The notes below the pieces were generated by a model. The model worked only from the letters and a program-made list of their open reading frames with translations. It made no database searches and was not told where the DNA came from. Both the position numbers and the translations under genes were made by a program. 64,000 bases of DNA from Methylobacterium symbioticum (GTDB taxonomy: Bacteria > Pseudomonadota > Alphaproteobacteria > Rhizobiales > Beijerinckiaceae): assembly GCF_902141845.1 (NCBI RefSeq), contig NZ_CABFPH010000023.1, positions 1 through 64,000 on the forward strand. The letters run 5' to 3'. Below, one piece after another: positions 17,062-27,946 of this stretch; positions within the stretch are counted from its first letter, which is position 1, and each line of letters begins with the position of its first letter.

Positions 17062-18618
17062 ATGACGACCGACCACGACAAGATCCTCATCGTAGACTTC
17101 GGCAGCCAGGTGACGCAGCTCATCGCGCGGCGCGTGCGCGAAGAGGGCGTCTACTGCGAGATCGTGCCCTTCACGAAGGCCACCGAGGCCTTCGCCGAGA
17201 CGCGGCCCAAGGGCGTGATCCTCTCGGGCGGCCCGGAATCGGTGACGACCGAGGCCTCACCCCGGACACCGCAGGTGGTCTTCGATTCCGGCGTGCCGGT
17301 CTTCGGCATCTGCTACGGCCAGCAGACCATGGCGGCCCAGCTCGGGGGCGAGGTCGAGGGCGGCCACCATGCCGAGTTCGGCCGGGCCGAGATCGAGATC
17401 CTGGCCGAATGCGCCCTGTTCAAGGGCGTCTGGCATGTGGGCGAGCACTATCCCGTCTGGATGAGCCACGGCGACCGGGTCACCAAGCTGCCCGACGGCT
17501 TCACCACGGTGGCGATCTCGAAGAACGCGCCCTTCGCGGCGGTCGCGGACGAGGCGCGGAAGTTCTACGCGGTCCAGTTCCACCCGGAGGTGGCGCACAC
17601 GCCGCATGGCGCGTTGCTGATCCGCAATTTCGTGCGCGACATCGCCGGCTGTTCCGGCGACTGGACCATGGGGGCCTATCGCGAGGAATCGATCGCCAAG
17701 ATCCGCGAGCAGGTCGGCACCGAGCGAGTGATCTGCGGCCTGTCCGGCGGCGTCGATTCGGCGGTGGCCGCGGTGCTGATCCACGAGGCGATCGGCGACC
17801 AGCTCACCTGCGTCTTCGTGGATCACGGTCTGCTCCGCCAGGGCGAGGCCGAGGAGGTCGTACGGCTGTTCCGCGACCACTACAACATCCCCCTCGTCCA
17901 CGTTCAGGCGCAGGAGATGTTCCTCTCGGCGCTGGAAGGGGTCAGCGACCCCGAGGTGAAGCGCAAGACGATCGGACGCCTGTTCATCGATGTGTTCGAG
18001 ACCGAGTCGAAGAAGATCGGCGGCGCGGCCTTCCTGGCGCAGGGCACGCTCTATCCGGACGTGATCGAGAGCGTGTCGTTCACGGGCGGCCCCTCGGTGA
18101 CGATCAAGAGCCACCACAATGTCGGCGGCCTCCCCGAGCGCATGAACATGAAGCTCGTGGAGCCCCTGCGCGAGCTGTTCAAGGACGAGGTCCGCGTGCT
18201 CGGGCGCGAGCTCGGCCTGCCCGATGGCTTCGTCGGTCGCCACCCCTTCCCGGGCCCCGGCCTCGCGATCCGCTGCCCCGGCACGATCACGACGGAGAAG
18301 CTCGACGCATTGCGCAAGGCCGATGCGATCTATCTCGAGGAGATCCGCAAGGCCGGCCTCTACGACACGATCTGGCAGGCCTTCGCGGTGATCCTGCCGG
18401 TCAAGACCGTCGGCGTGATGGGCGACGGGCGCACCTACGACCATGTCTGCGCGCTGCGCGCCGTCACCTCGGTCGACGGCATGACCGCCGACTTCTACCC
18501 CTTTGACATGGCCTTCCTCGGCCGGGTCGCGACCCGCATCATCAACGAGGTCAAGGGCATCAACCGGGTCACCTACGACATCACGTCGAAGCCGCCCGGC
18601 ACGATCGAGTGGGAGTGA
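17062..18618 (+). CDS. guaA: GMP synthase (glutamine-hydrolysing)
   Basis: Converts XMP, glutamine and ATP to GMP, the last step of guanine nucleotide synthesis. The 518-residue protein has the class I amidotransferase domain (triad Cys84 in GICYGQQ, His174 and Glu176 in FHPEV), then the ATP pyrophosphatase P-loop [10 protein letters not shown] at 226-235, and the C-terminal dimerisation domain ending [14 protein letters not shown]. All catalytic residues are present. It lies about 2.7 kb from guaB, its pathway partner, but on the opposite strand, so the two are not one operon. A hairpin at 18691 follows. Confidence 0.97.
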   Translation: MTTDHDKILIVDFGSQVTQLIARRVREEGVYCEIVPFTKATEAFAETRPKGVILSGGPESVTTEASPRTPQVVFDSGVPVFGICYGQQTMAAQLGGEVEGGHHAEFGRAEIEILAECALFKGVWHVGEHYPVWMSHGDRVTKLPDGFTTVAISKNAPFAAVADEARKFYAVQFHPEVAHTPHGALLIRNFVRDIAGCSGDWTMGAYREESIAKIREQVGTERVICGLSGGVDSAVAAVLIHEAIGDQLTCVFVDHGLLRQGEAEEVVRLFRDHYNIPLVHVQAQEMFLSALEGVSDPEVKRKTIGRLFIDVFETESKKIGGAAFLAQGTLYPDVIESVSFTGGPSVTIKSHHNVGGLPERMNMKLVEPLRELFKDEVRVLGRELGLPDGFVGRHPFPGPGLAIRCPGTITTEKLDALRKADAIYLEEIRKAGLYDTIWQAFAVILPVKTVGVMGDGRTYDHVCALRAVTSVDGMTADFYPFDMAFLGRVATRIINEVKGINRVTYDITSKPPGTIEWE

Positions 18619-18690
18619 GGCGCGGAGCGCTCTCAAGCCGACCTGGATAGCGGTTCGACGTCAGAGGGCGCATCACGACGGAGGCTTGGA

Positions 18691-18723
18691 GCCGTGTCCG
18701 ATCGGAGCACGATCGGACAGGGC
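18691..18723. terminator. hairpin between convergent guaA and rsmB
   Basis: TGTCCGATC and GATCGGACA form a 9-bp stem around a 7-base loop (GGAGCAC), extended by three outer pairs past one mismatch. It is preceded by GGCTTGGAGCCG. The architecture matches the hairpin at 11543, which suggests a dispersed intergenic element that also terminates transcription. Confidence 0.6.
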
Positions 18724-18724
18724 T

Positions 18725-20080
18725 TCAGGAGCGCCGCTCCAGGTTCGCCACGTAGAAACCATCCGTACCGGTGCGGGCGGGGCTCATCTGCAGGCCGTGG
18801 CGGGTGAAGCGAACGGAATCGGCGAGGCCGGGCAGCACCCGCTCGACGACGTCCCGGGCCGGCACAACGGCGAAGCCCTTCGTCCGCCCGAGGAAGGCGT
18901 CGAGCGCGCCGTCATTCTCCCGCGGCAGCAGCGAGCAGGTGATGTAGACGATGCGGCCACCCGGCCGCACGAGGCGCGCGGCCCGGTCGAGCACGGCCGT
19001 CTGCTCCGCGATGCGGGTCTCCAGGCTGCCGGGACGCAGGCGCCATTTCGCGTCCGGATTGCGCCGCCACGTGCCCGCCCCGGTGCAGGGTGCATCGACC
19101 ACGACTCTGTCCACCGTGCCGTCGAGATCGGCGAGCACGTCCGCGCGCGCGCGTCCGGTGCGCGGCGTGCGCACCTCGGCCGCGGCGCCGGAGCGGCGCA
19201 GGCGCTCGTGGATCGGGGCGAGGCGGCGCGGATCGTCGTCGCTGGCGATGAGCCGGGCGCCGTTGCCCGTCTGGCTCGCCAGCGCCAGGGTCTTGCCGCC
19301 GCCGCCCGCGCAGAGATCGACGATGGTCTCGCCCGCCCGAGGCTCCGCGAGCAGGGCCGCGAGCTGCGAGCCCTCGTCCTGGATCTCGTACCAGCCGTCC
19401 AGAAATTCCGGCTCGACATGGAGCGCGGGCCCGCGCCCGTCGGCGCCAATCGGGATGCGCAGGCCCTGCGGCGCGAAGGGCGTGGGCTCACCCGCCAGAT
19501 GCGCGAGGCCCGGCAGGGCTTCGTCGCGGCTCTGCTTGAGGGCATTCAGGCGGATGTCGAGCGGCGCGCGCCGGGCGAGCGCCTTCAGCTCGGGCAGCAG
19601 ATCGGTCCCGAGCAGGCTCTCCAACTCCGGCAGAACCCATTCGGGCACGTCGCCCGCGATCGCCGGAGGGGCGTCGGCGAGATCGCCCTGCTCGAGCCGC
19701 ACGCGCTCTTCCGCACTCAGCGGCTCGGGCGCAAAGCGCTCGGCGGTGAGCAAGGCCGCGATCGAGGGGGCGGCGAGCCCCTGCTGCAGGCGCAAGGACC
19801 CCAGCAGCACGGAGCGCGGGGCGTCGTCTCCCATGATCCAGGCGGAGGAGGCGCGCCGACGCAGGGCGTCGTAGACGAGGCTGGCGATGGCGGCGCGGTC
19901 GCCCGAGCCGGCGAAGCGGTGACTGAGGCCCCAATCCTTCAGGGCGTCGGCCGCGGGGCGGCGGCGTGCCGCGATATCGGCCAGCACCTCGATGGCGGCG
20001 GAGCAGCGGGCGGCGGGTGTCAGGGTCGTCTCCTCTAAGATTCGATTCAACACGTCGCGAAACGGCCACGCTTCGCGCAC
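18725..20080 (-). CDS. rsmB: 16S rRNA (cytosine-C5) methyltransferase, RsmB/NOL1/NOP2 family
   Basis: SAM-dependent m5C methyltransferase of the RsmB type. The N-terminal ~140 residues form the NusB-like RNA-binding domain; the catalytic domain has the SAM loop DLCAGGGGKTLA (255-266), the PCTGAGTW motif with Cys332, and the nucleophile Cys382 in TCSLLPREND. The start is uncertain. GTG 20080 gives 451 residues but has no good ribosome binding site, whereas AGAGGAG lies six bases before a CTG at 20023 that would begin LTPAARCSAA, exactly where many homologues begin. A GTG at 20053 is a third option. Convergent with guaA. Confidence 0.9.
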   Translation of the reverse strand: MREAWPFRDVLNRILEETTLTPAARCSAAIEVLADIAARRRPAADALKDWGLSHRFAGSGDRAAIASLVYDALRRRASSAWIMGDDAPRSVLLGSLRLQQGLAAPSIAALLTAERFAPEPLSAEERVRLEQGDLADAPPAIAGDVPEWVLPELESLLGTDLLPELKALARRAPLDIRLNALKQSRDEALPGLAHLAGEPTPFAPQGLRIPIGADGRGPALHVEPEFLDGWYEIQDEGSQLAALLAEPRAGETIVDLCAGGGGKTLALASQTGNGARLIASDDDPRRLAPIHERLRRSGAAAEVRTPRTGRARADVLADLDGTVDRVVVDAPCTGAGTWRRNPDAKWRLRPGSLETRIAEQTAVLDRAARLVRPGGRIVYITCSLLPRENDGALDAFLGRTKGFAVVPARDVVERVLPGLADSVRFTRHGLQMSPARTGTDGFYVANLERRS

Positions 20081-20158
20081 GCCGCCGTCACGTTACGGCC
20101 GAGCTTCCGGCCGCTTCGGGGCCGAGAAGGGCGGCCGCCATACCAGATGGAGCCGAAT

Positions 20159-20329
20159 ATGGTCCCCCTGCCCCGCCTCGTCCTCGCGGCGATCGCCGCC
20201 CTCGGGCTCGCCGCCTGCTCGAACGCGCCCGCTGCGCCAGGGCCTGAACTGACCCCCCCGCCCCCGCGCGTCGATGCCAAGACGCAGCTCGAATACGGCG
20301 CCCCGCCCCCGCGCGCGCCGCGCTACTGA
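20159..20329 (+). CDS. small lipoprotein
   Basis: A 56-residue product with a lipoprotein signal (LVLAAIAALGLAAC; Cys about residue 18) and a short proline-rich mature part (LTPPPPRV and GAPPPRAPRY). ATG 20159 is preferred over 20147 because GGAG lies six bases before it. Its end overlaps the end of the convergent ketopantoate reductase gene by seven bases. Short proline-rich lipoproteins of this type are often called 'lipoprotein' without known function; some relatives near rsmB or argininosuccinate lyase genes look similar. Confidence 0.7.
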   Translation: MVPLPRLVLAAIAALGLAACSNAPAAPGPELTPPPPRVDAKTQLEYGAPPPRAPRY

Positions 20330-21270
20330 GCCTCGCGGGCGCGCTTGGCCTCGTAGGCCTTGAGACCGGTATAGACCAGCCCGAGAAGCGGATCGGCGGA
20401 GCTCGGCTCCGCCGCGCGGCCGCGGGCAATCAGGTCGCCGACGATGTGGTCGGCCTCGATGCGGCCTCCGCCCAGGATGTCCCGCAGCATCGAGGCCGTC
20501 ATCGGCGATCTCTCCGCCGTCAGCGTCGCCCGCGCCTGGGCAGAGACCTTCTCGCGCGGGGCGTGGCCGTTGGCGGCCGCGATTGCGAGGCATTCCTCGT
20601 GGAGGCCCGTGATCAGGTCCCGGCCACCGGGCGCGGCCAGGATGTCGCCGATGGAGGCCCGCATCAGCGTGGTGGAACCGGCGAGCGTCGCCAGGAACAC
20701 CCACTTCTCCCACATCTCCAGCAGGATCTTCTCGCTGAGGCGCGCCTGGAACTTGGCGCCCTGCATCACCGCGTCGATCGCCGCCACGCGCTCCGAGCGG
20801 CCGCCGTCGCGCTCGCCGTAGGTGATGGTGCAGAGTTCGCTCATGTGGCGGATCTCGCCGGCCTGACCCACCGTCGAGATGATGGCGCAGGACCCGCCGA
20901 GTACGCGGGCCGGACCGAACGCGATGTCCAAGGCATCAAGATGCCGCAGCCCGTTGAGGATCGGCAGAATGACGGTGCCCTCGGTCACGGCAGGGGCCAT
21001 GTCGGCGAGCGCGGCGTCGAGATCGTAGGCCTTGCAGGAGAGCACCACGAGGTCATAGGCGCTCTCGCCGGCCCTCAGCGCCTCCGCGGTGATCGTCTTC
21101 GGTTGGTCGAGATGCAGGTCGCCCAGCGGGCTCTTCACGACGAGGCCCTGTGCGGCGAGCGTCGCCGCGCGGGCCGGGCGCACCAGGAAGGTCACGTCGC
21201 GGCCGATCGCGGCGAGCCGCGCCCCGAAATAGCCGCCCGTCGCCCCGGCTCCGACCACCAGCACGCGCAT
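20323..21270 (-). CDS. panE: 2-dehydropantoate 2-reductase family protein
   Basis: NADPH-dependent reductase of the ApbA/PanE family, which reduces ketopantoate to pantoate for coenzyme A synthesis. The 315-residue protein starts with VLVVGAGATGGYFGARL, the Rossmann GxGxxG loop, continues with VLSCKAYDLDAAL containing the conserved catalytic-site lysine, and has ILNGLRHLD plus the C-terminal helical domain with EKWVFLATLAG and the SMLRDILGG segment. GGGAGGAAC precedes the ATG. Several paralogues usually exist per genome, so the specific substrate of this copy is not certain. Confidence 0.85.
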   Translation of the reverse strand: MRVLVVGAGATGGYFGARLAAIGRDVTFLVRPARAATLAAQGLVVKSPLGDLHLDQPKTITAEALRAGESAYDLVVLSCKAYDLDAALADMAPAVTEGTVILPILNGLRHLDALDIAFGPARVLGGSCAIISTVGQAGEIRHMSELCTITYGERDGGRSERVAAIDAVMQGAKFQARLSEKILLEMWEKWVFLATLAGSTTLMRASIGDILAAPGGRDLITGLHEECLAIAAANGHAPREKVSAQARATLTAERSPMTASMLRDILGGGRIEADHIVGDLIARGRAAEPSSADPLLGLVYTGLKAYEAKRAREAQ

Positions 21271-21349
21271 CCGTTCCTCCCGTTCCGATCGAATCCCGGC
21301 TTCCATGCGCGTGGCCGAGCCGGGATGCAACGGGCCGCGGATCGGCCGA

Positions 21350-23927
<2,578 letters not shown>

Positions 23928-23967
23928 CCGGTCACTTTCTTAAGGTCGGTCTCGGATCCCGCGCGCC

Positions 23968-23991
23968 ATGGCACCCATGATGGCACCCATG
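23968..23991. repeat. tandem 12-base direct repeat
   Basis: ATGGCACCCATG occurs twice with no gap, 41 bases upstream of the DUF3313 gene. Each unit is itself partly palindromic (CAT...ATG ends), so it could bind a dimeric regulator; this is inference. Confidence 0.6.
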
Positions 23992-24085
23992 GCGGAGGCG
24001 GGCAGTCGCGGAACGTGCGACCGAGTTTAAGGCGGCGGCAGCTTGGCCGGAAGAGCCGGCGGCCGCGCGAGGCGCTTTCAGAAAC

Positions 24086-24111
24086 AATCCGTGGCCGATC
24101 GGCCACGGATT
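24086..24111. promoter_or_regulatory. 26-base perfect palindrome, possible operator
   Basis: The sequence AATCCGTGGCC, GATC, GGCCACGGATT is a perfect palindrome, 88 bases before the MFS transporter start and 159 bases before the DUF3313 gene on the other strand. It could be an operator for a dimeric regulator or a hairpin in the leader RNA. Confidence 0.45.
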
Positions 24112-24199
24112 CCCGGCGTTTCCGTGCACGGGCGATCACGACTTGCGGAGCCGCGGCGAGGATGCAACCCGGCCTTCACCAAACCGCTTGTTGAGGCCG

Positions 24200-25621
24200 A
24201 TGCCTCCCACCCGGATCGTTCCCCTCGTCGTCGCCACCGCCCTGTTCATGGAGAACACGGATTCGACGGTGATCGCGACGGCCCTGCCGACCATCGCGGC
24301 AAGCCTCGGCGAGGATCCCATCGCCCTGAAGCTCGCGCTGACGGCCTATCTCGTCAGCCTCGCGATCTTCATTCCGGTCAGCGGCTGGATGGCCGACCGG
24401 TTCGGCGCGCGCACCGTGTTCCGGGCCGCGCTCGGCGTGTTCATGGCCGGGTCGCTGGCCTGTGCCGCTGCGGACGGGCTCACGGGCTTCGTCGCCGCCC
24501 GCTTCCTGCAGGGGCTCGGCGGCGCGATGATGGTGCCGGTGGGGCGCCTCGTGATCCTGCGCAGCGTGCCCAAGGCCGATCTCGTGGCGGCTCTGTCCTA
24601 TCTGACCATCCCCGCCCTGATCGGACCGATCCTCGGACCGCCGCTGGGTGGCCTGATCACCACCTGGCTCGACTGGCGCTGGATCTTCTTCATCAACATC
24701 CCGATCGGGCTGGCCGGGATCGTCCTCGCGACCCTCTATTTCGAGGACCTGCGGGAGGTGGAGCGGCCGCCGCTCGATCTGGTCGGCTTCCTGCTTCTCG
24801 CGCCCGGTCTCGCCGGCCTGATGCTCGGCCTCGCCTCGCTCGGCCGCCATCTCCTGCCGGACTGGCTCTCCTGGGGCTGTCTCGGCGGCGGAGCGGGTCT
24901 CCTCCTCCTGTATCTTCGTCACGCCCGGCACGCGGCCCATCCGGTGCTTCGGCTCGACCTGATGCGCTACCCGACCTTCCGCGCGGCGGTCACCGGGGGC
25001 TCGCTGTTCCGGATCGGAACCGGGGCGATCCCCTTCCTGCTGCCGCTGATGCTGCAGATCGGCTTCGGGCTCGACGCCCTGCGCTCCGGCCTCATCACCT
25101 TCGCCGCGGCAGCGGGTGCCATGTTCGTGAAGACGCTCGGACCACGCATCCTGCGTGCCTTCGGCTTTCGCGCGGTGATGGTGACGAATGCGGTGGCGGC
25201 CTCGGCCTTCCTCGCCGTGAACGGCCTCTACACCGCGCAGACGCCGCATTGGCTGATGATCGGTCTGCTCTTCCTCGGCGGCTGCCTGCGCTCGCTGCAG
25301 TTCACCTGTATCAACGCCATCGCCTACGCCGATCTCCAGCAGCGCGAGATGAGCGCCGGGACCAGCCTCGCCAGCGTGGCGCAGCAGATCTCGCTCAGCC
25401 TCGGGGTGACCCTCGGTGCCCTCGCCCTGGAGGGCGCGGCCGCTTGGCACGGCCGCACCGCCATCGCGGCGGGGGATTTCGGGATCGCCTTCCTGGCAGT
25501 GGCCCTGATCTCGGGAACCTCGGTCCTGGCCTTCCGCCGGCTCAGCCCTGACGCCGGCGCCGAGGTCTCGGGCCGGCGCATGGCCGCGGCAGCCCCGGCC
25601 GGGGCGCCAGGGCGGAACTAG
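24200..25621 (+). CDS. MFS transporter, DHA2 (14-helix drug:H+ antiporter) family
   Basis: A 473-residue inner-membrane exporter. The first helix carries NTDSTVIATALPTIA, the DHA2 family motif, and the first cytoplasmic loop has GWMADRFGARTVF (motif A). The GPILGPPLGGLI stretch in helix 5 is motif C of drug antiporters. About fourteen hydrophobic stretches can be seen. Members export drugs, dyes or metabolites in exchange for protons; the substrate here is unknown. TTGAGG precedes the ATG at 24200. The 26-base palindrome upstream may be a regulatory site. No membrane-fusion (EmrA-like) partner is adjacent. Confidence 0.88.
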   Translation: MPPTRIVPLVVATALFMENTDSTVIATALPTIAASLGEDPIALKLALTAYLVSLAIFIPVSGWMADRFGARTVFRAALGVFMAGSLACAAADGLTGFVAARFLQGLGGAMMVPVGRLVILRSVPKADLVAALSYLTIPALIGPILGPPLGGLITTWLDWRWIFFINIPIGLAGIVLATLYFEDLREVERPPLDLVGFLLLAPGLAGLMLGLASLGRHLLPDWLSWGCLGGGAGLLLLYLRHARHAAHPVLRLDLMRYPTFRAAVTGGSLFRIGTGAIPFLLPLMLQIGFGLDALRSGLITFAAAAGAMFVKTLGPRILRAFGFRAVMVTNAVAASAFLAVNGLYTAQTPHWLMIGLLFLGGCLRSLQFTCINAIAYADLQQREMSAGTSLASVAQQISLSLGVTLGALALEGAAAWHGRTAIAAGDFGIAFLAVALISGTSVLAFRRLSPDAGAEVSGRRMAAAAPAGAPGRN

Positions 25622-25681
25622 CGCCCGGTCCGCCGGCACGGTTGCCGGCTCCGCGGAAGAACCCGTGGCCCCCTAAGAAGC

Positions 25682-26185
25682 TCAGGCTGCCGCGCGAGCG
25701 GGCCTCGCGCCCCGCTTCGGCCCGTTGCTGTTGGCCGCCTTCTTGGCCGCCCCGCCCTTCTTGGCGGGCGCGGTCGCGCCGGCACGCCAGCCCTGCCAGC
25801 TCCAGGCGCCGGGCCCCGAGAGCGCGTAGAACAGGAAGCCGCCGGCGAGCCCGAGATCGGCCAGCATCAGCGTGCGCTCGGCCTGCGCCGCGGCACCGGT
25901 GAATTGCCAGAACGGATGCAGCACCAGCGCCATGCCGGCCGCGAAGGCGGCGAGCGCGAGGCCGGTCAGGCGCGGCAGCACGCCGAGGATCAGCGCGAGC
26001 GGCCCGAAGACCTGCACCACCACCATAGCGGTGGCGACTGCGTTCGGCGCCGGGATCCCGGCGCCGGCGAGCGTCAGGGCAAAGCCCGAGACGTTGAGCG
26101 CCCGGGCGATCCCGGTGGGCAGCAGGGCCGCCGCGAGCAGCAGGCGCGCGGCGAGGCTGAGAGCATCCTGGGCTCGGGTGATCAC
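25682..26185 (-). CDS. DoxX family membrane protein
   Basis: A 167-residue protein with four predicted membrane helices, of the DoxX/SURF4-like fold: the first helix ends in LLPTGIARAL, the second and third contain VVQVFGPLALILGV and ALAAFAAGMALVLHPFW, and the last has LGLAGGFLFYALSGPGAW. The C-terminal ~35 residues are rich in alanine, lysine and arginine and likely cytoplasmic. The start is GTG 26185 preceded by GGAG. DoxX proteins are linked to redox or sulfur metabolism in some systems, but no defined reaction can be assigned here. Confidence 0.8.
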   Translation of the reverse strand: MITRAQDALSLAARLLLAAALLPTGIARALNVSGFALTLAGAGIPAPNAVATAMVVVQVFGPLALILGVLPRLTGLALAAFAAGMALVLHPFWQFTGAAAQAERTLMLADLGLAGGFLFYALSGPGAWSWQGWRAGATAPAKKGGAAKKAANSNGPKRGARPARAAA

Positions 26186-26273
26186 GGGGGCTCCGGGGCT
26201 TTAAGAACGAACCCGGAAAATCTCGCGCCTCAGGGTGGAGAGCCGGTTAAGGCAATCGGTCCGATCGTGCCTA

Positions 26274-27548
26274 TCAACCGGAAACGCCGCCGCGGAACAG
26301 GCGGCCGCGCTCGGTCCAGGCGACCACGAGAAGCGCGAGCCCGCCGAGACTCGCGTAGCCGATGCCGATCGGCAGCGTCGTCCCGTCGAAGGCCTGCCCG
26401 ATCAGGAAGCCGCAGAACGCGCCGAGCATCGTGGTGTAGAAGCCGAGGAACGACGAGGCCGTCCCCGCGATCGCCCCGAGCGGCTCCAGCGCCAACGCGT
26501 TGAAATTCGGCATGGCGAAGCTGATCAGGAACTGGTTCAGGGCCAGCACGCCGAGGAACAGGGCGAGCGGCGGGTGGCCGTGATAGCTCAGGCTCAGACC
26601 GACCTGCGCCAGCCCGACGCACAGGAAGGCCGCGAGCCCGGCATGGGAGAGCGGGCGCATCCCGAGCTTGCGCACGATGCGGGCATTGACGAGGGTCGCC
26701 GCGCCCATCGCTCCCGCCACGACGCCGAAGGCGAGCGGGAACAGACTTCCGAGGTGGTACAGCCCCGTGTCGAAGACCTGCTGGGCCGAGCCGACATACC
26801 CCATGATGCAGCCGGTGAGCAGGCCGAGCGCCGTGGCGTAGCCGATGGCGACCCGGCAGCGCAGCGTCGTCATCAGTGCCTGCCCCGTCGCCCGGAGGGA
26901 GAGCGGGCGGCGATATTCCGGGTGCAGCGTCTCGGGCATCCGCAGTGAGAACCACAGCGTGCAGATCCCGGCGAGCGCCAGCATCGAGACGAAGACGTAG
27001 ACCCAGGAGCCCAGCGCCAGCATCGCGCCGCCGATGGCAGGCGCGATCATCGGCACGATCAGGAACACCATCATGATGAGCGACATCACGCTCGCCATCT
27101 CGCGGCCGGCGAAGCGGTCGCGCACGATCGCCGTCGAGAGCACACGGCCGCTCGCGGCGCCGATGCCCTGAATGATGCGGGCGGCGAGCAGCCAGCCGAA
27201 GCTTGGCGCGACCATCGCGAGCAGGCTGCCCGCCGTGTAGATCGCGAGGCCTCCGAGCAGCACGGGCCGGCGCCCGAGCGCGTCCGAGACCGGGCCGTAG
27301 ACGATCTGCGCCACGCCGAAGCCGATCATGTAGACGTAGACGAGCAACTGCAGATGGTTCGGGTCCGCGACGGCGAAGCGTGCCTGGATCGCCGGGAAGG
27401 CCGGCAGCAGGTTGTCGATCGAGATCGCCGTCACGGCCATCATCAGCGCGACGATCGCCACGAACTCGGTGAAGCCGGGACCGGCCCAGGTGGGGGGCGC
27501 GTGCAAGCTCGCGCCCTGGGGCGGGTTCGGCCGGATCGGTGCGGTCAC
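26274..27548 (-). CDS. MFS multidrug efflux transporter, Bcr/CflA type
   Basis: A 424-residue inner-membrane protein with twelve hydrophobic helices. The first helix has MAVTAISIDNLLPAFPAI, a hallmark of Bcr/CflA-like drug antiporters, and loop 2-3 has GPVSDALGRRPVLLGG (motif A). VLSTAIVRDRFAGREMASVMS in helices 4-5 matches the subfamily. Relatives export bicyclomycin, chloramphenicol and other compounds by proton exchange. The start is GTG 27548 with GAGG upstream. Divergent from the Pmp3-like gene at 27737. Confidence 0.88.
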   Translation of the reverse strand: MTAPIRPNPPQGASLHAPPTWAGPGFTEFVAIVALMMAVTAISIDNLLPAFPAIQARFAVADPNHLQLLVYVYMIGFGVAQIVYGPVSDALGRRPVLLGGLAIYTAGSLLAMVAPSFGWLLAARIIQGIGAASGRVLSTAIVRDRFAGREMASVMSLIMMVFLIVPMIAPAIGGAMLALGSWVYVFVSMLALAGICTLWFSLRMPETLHPEYRRPLSLRATGQALMTTLRCRVAIGYATALGLLTGCIMGYVGSAQQVFDTGLYHLGSLFPLAFGVVAGAMGAATLVNARIVRKLGMRPLSHAGLAAFLCVGLAQVGLSLSYHGHPPLALFLGVLALNQFLISFAMPNFNALALEPLGAIAGTASSFLGFYTTMLGAFCGFLIGQAFDGTTLPIGIGYASLGGLALLVVAWTERGRLFRGGVSG

Positions 27549-27736
27549 GGGGGCCTCGGGACAATCTGCGGGTGCAGGGGCTGCGCTCCTCAGCCTCCAA
27601 CGCGGCGGCGATGTGGCCGACCCATGTGGCTGGGGCGATCCTGCCGCGCGGCGACGGCTGCCAGGGAACGGAAACGGCAGAGCTTCGTTTTCGCGGGCAG
27701 CCGAAGCCTGTCGGCGCGTCCTATCGGGGAGCTTCC

Positions 27737-27910
27737 GTGTCCACCCTCGTCCGCATTCTCCTCGCGATCTTCCTGCCGCCGATCGCCGTCCTGCTCACCA
27801 CCGGGCTCGGCCTGCAATTCCTGCTCAACATCCTGCTGACGCTGATCGGCTGGCTGCCGGGCACCGTCCACGCGCTGTGGTTGATGAACCGCGACCGGCC
27901 GCTGGCCTGA
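27737..27910 (+). CDS. Pmp3/YqaE family small membrane protein
   Basis: A 57-residue protein of two membrane helices: LVRILLAIFLPPIAVLLTTG and FLLNILLTLIGWLPGTVHALW, the Pmp3/YqaE signature in which the helix break contains FLPP and the end has G-x-x-HA. Homologues from yeast to bacteria influence membrane potential and salt tolerance and are often stress-induced. The GTG start at 27737 is preceded by GGGGAG at 5 bases. It lies between divergent and convergent neighbours and is a single-gene unit. Confidence 0.88.
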   Translation: MSTLVRILLAIFLPPIAVLLTTGLGLQFLLNILLTLIGWLPGTVHALWLMNRDRPLA

Positions 27911-27946
27911 CCGCGCGGCGGCCGTATCGGAGCGGCCGCAGTTTGG

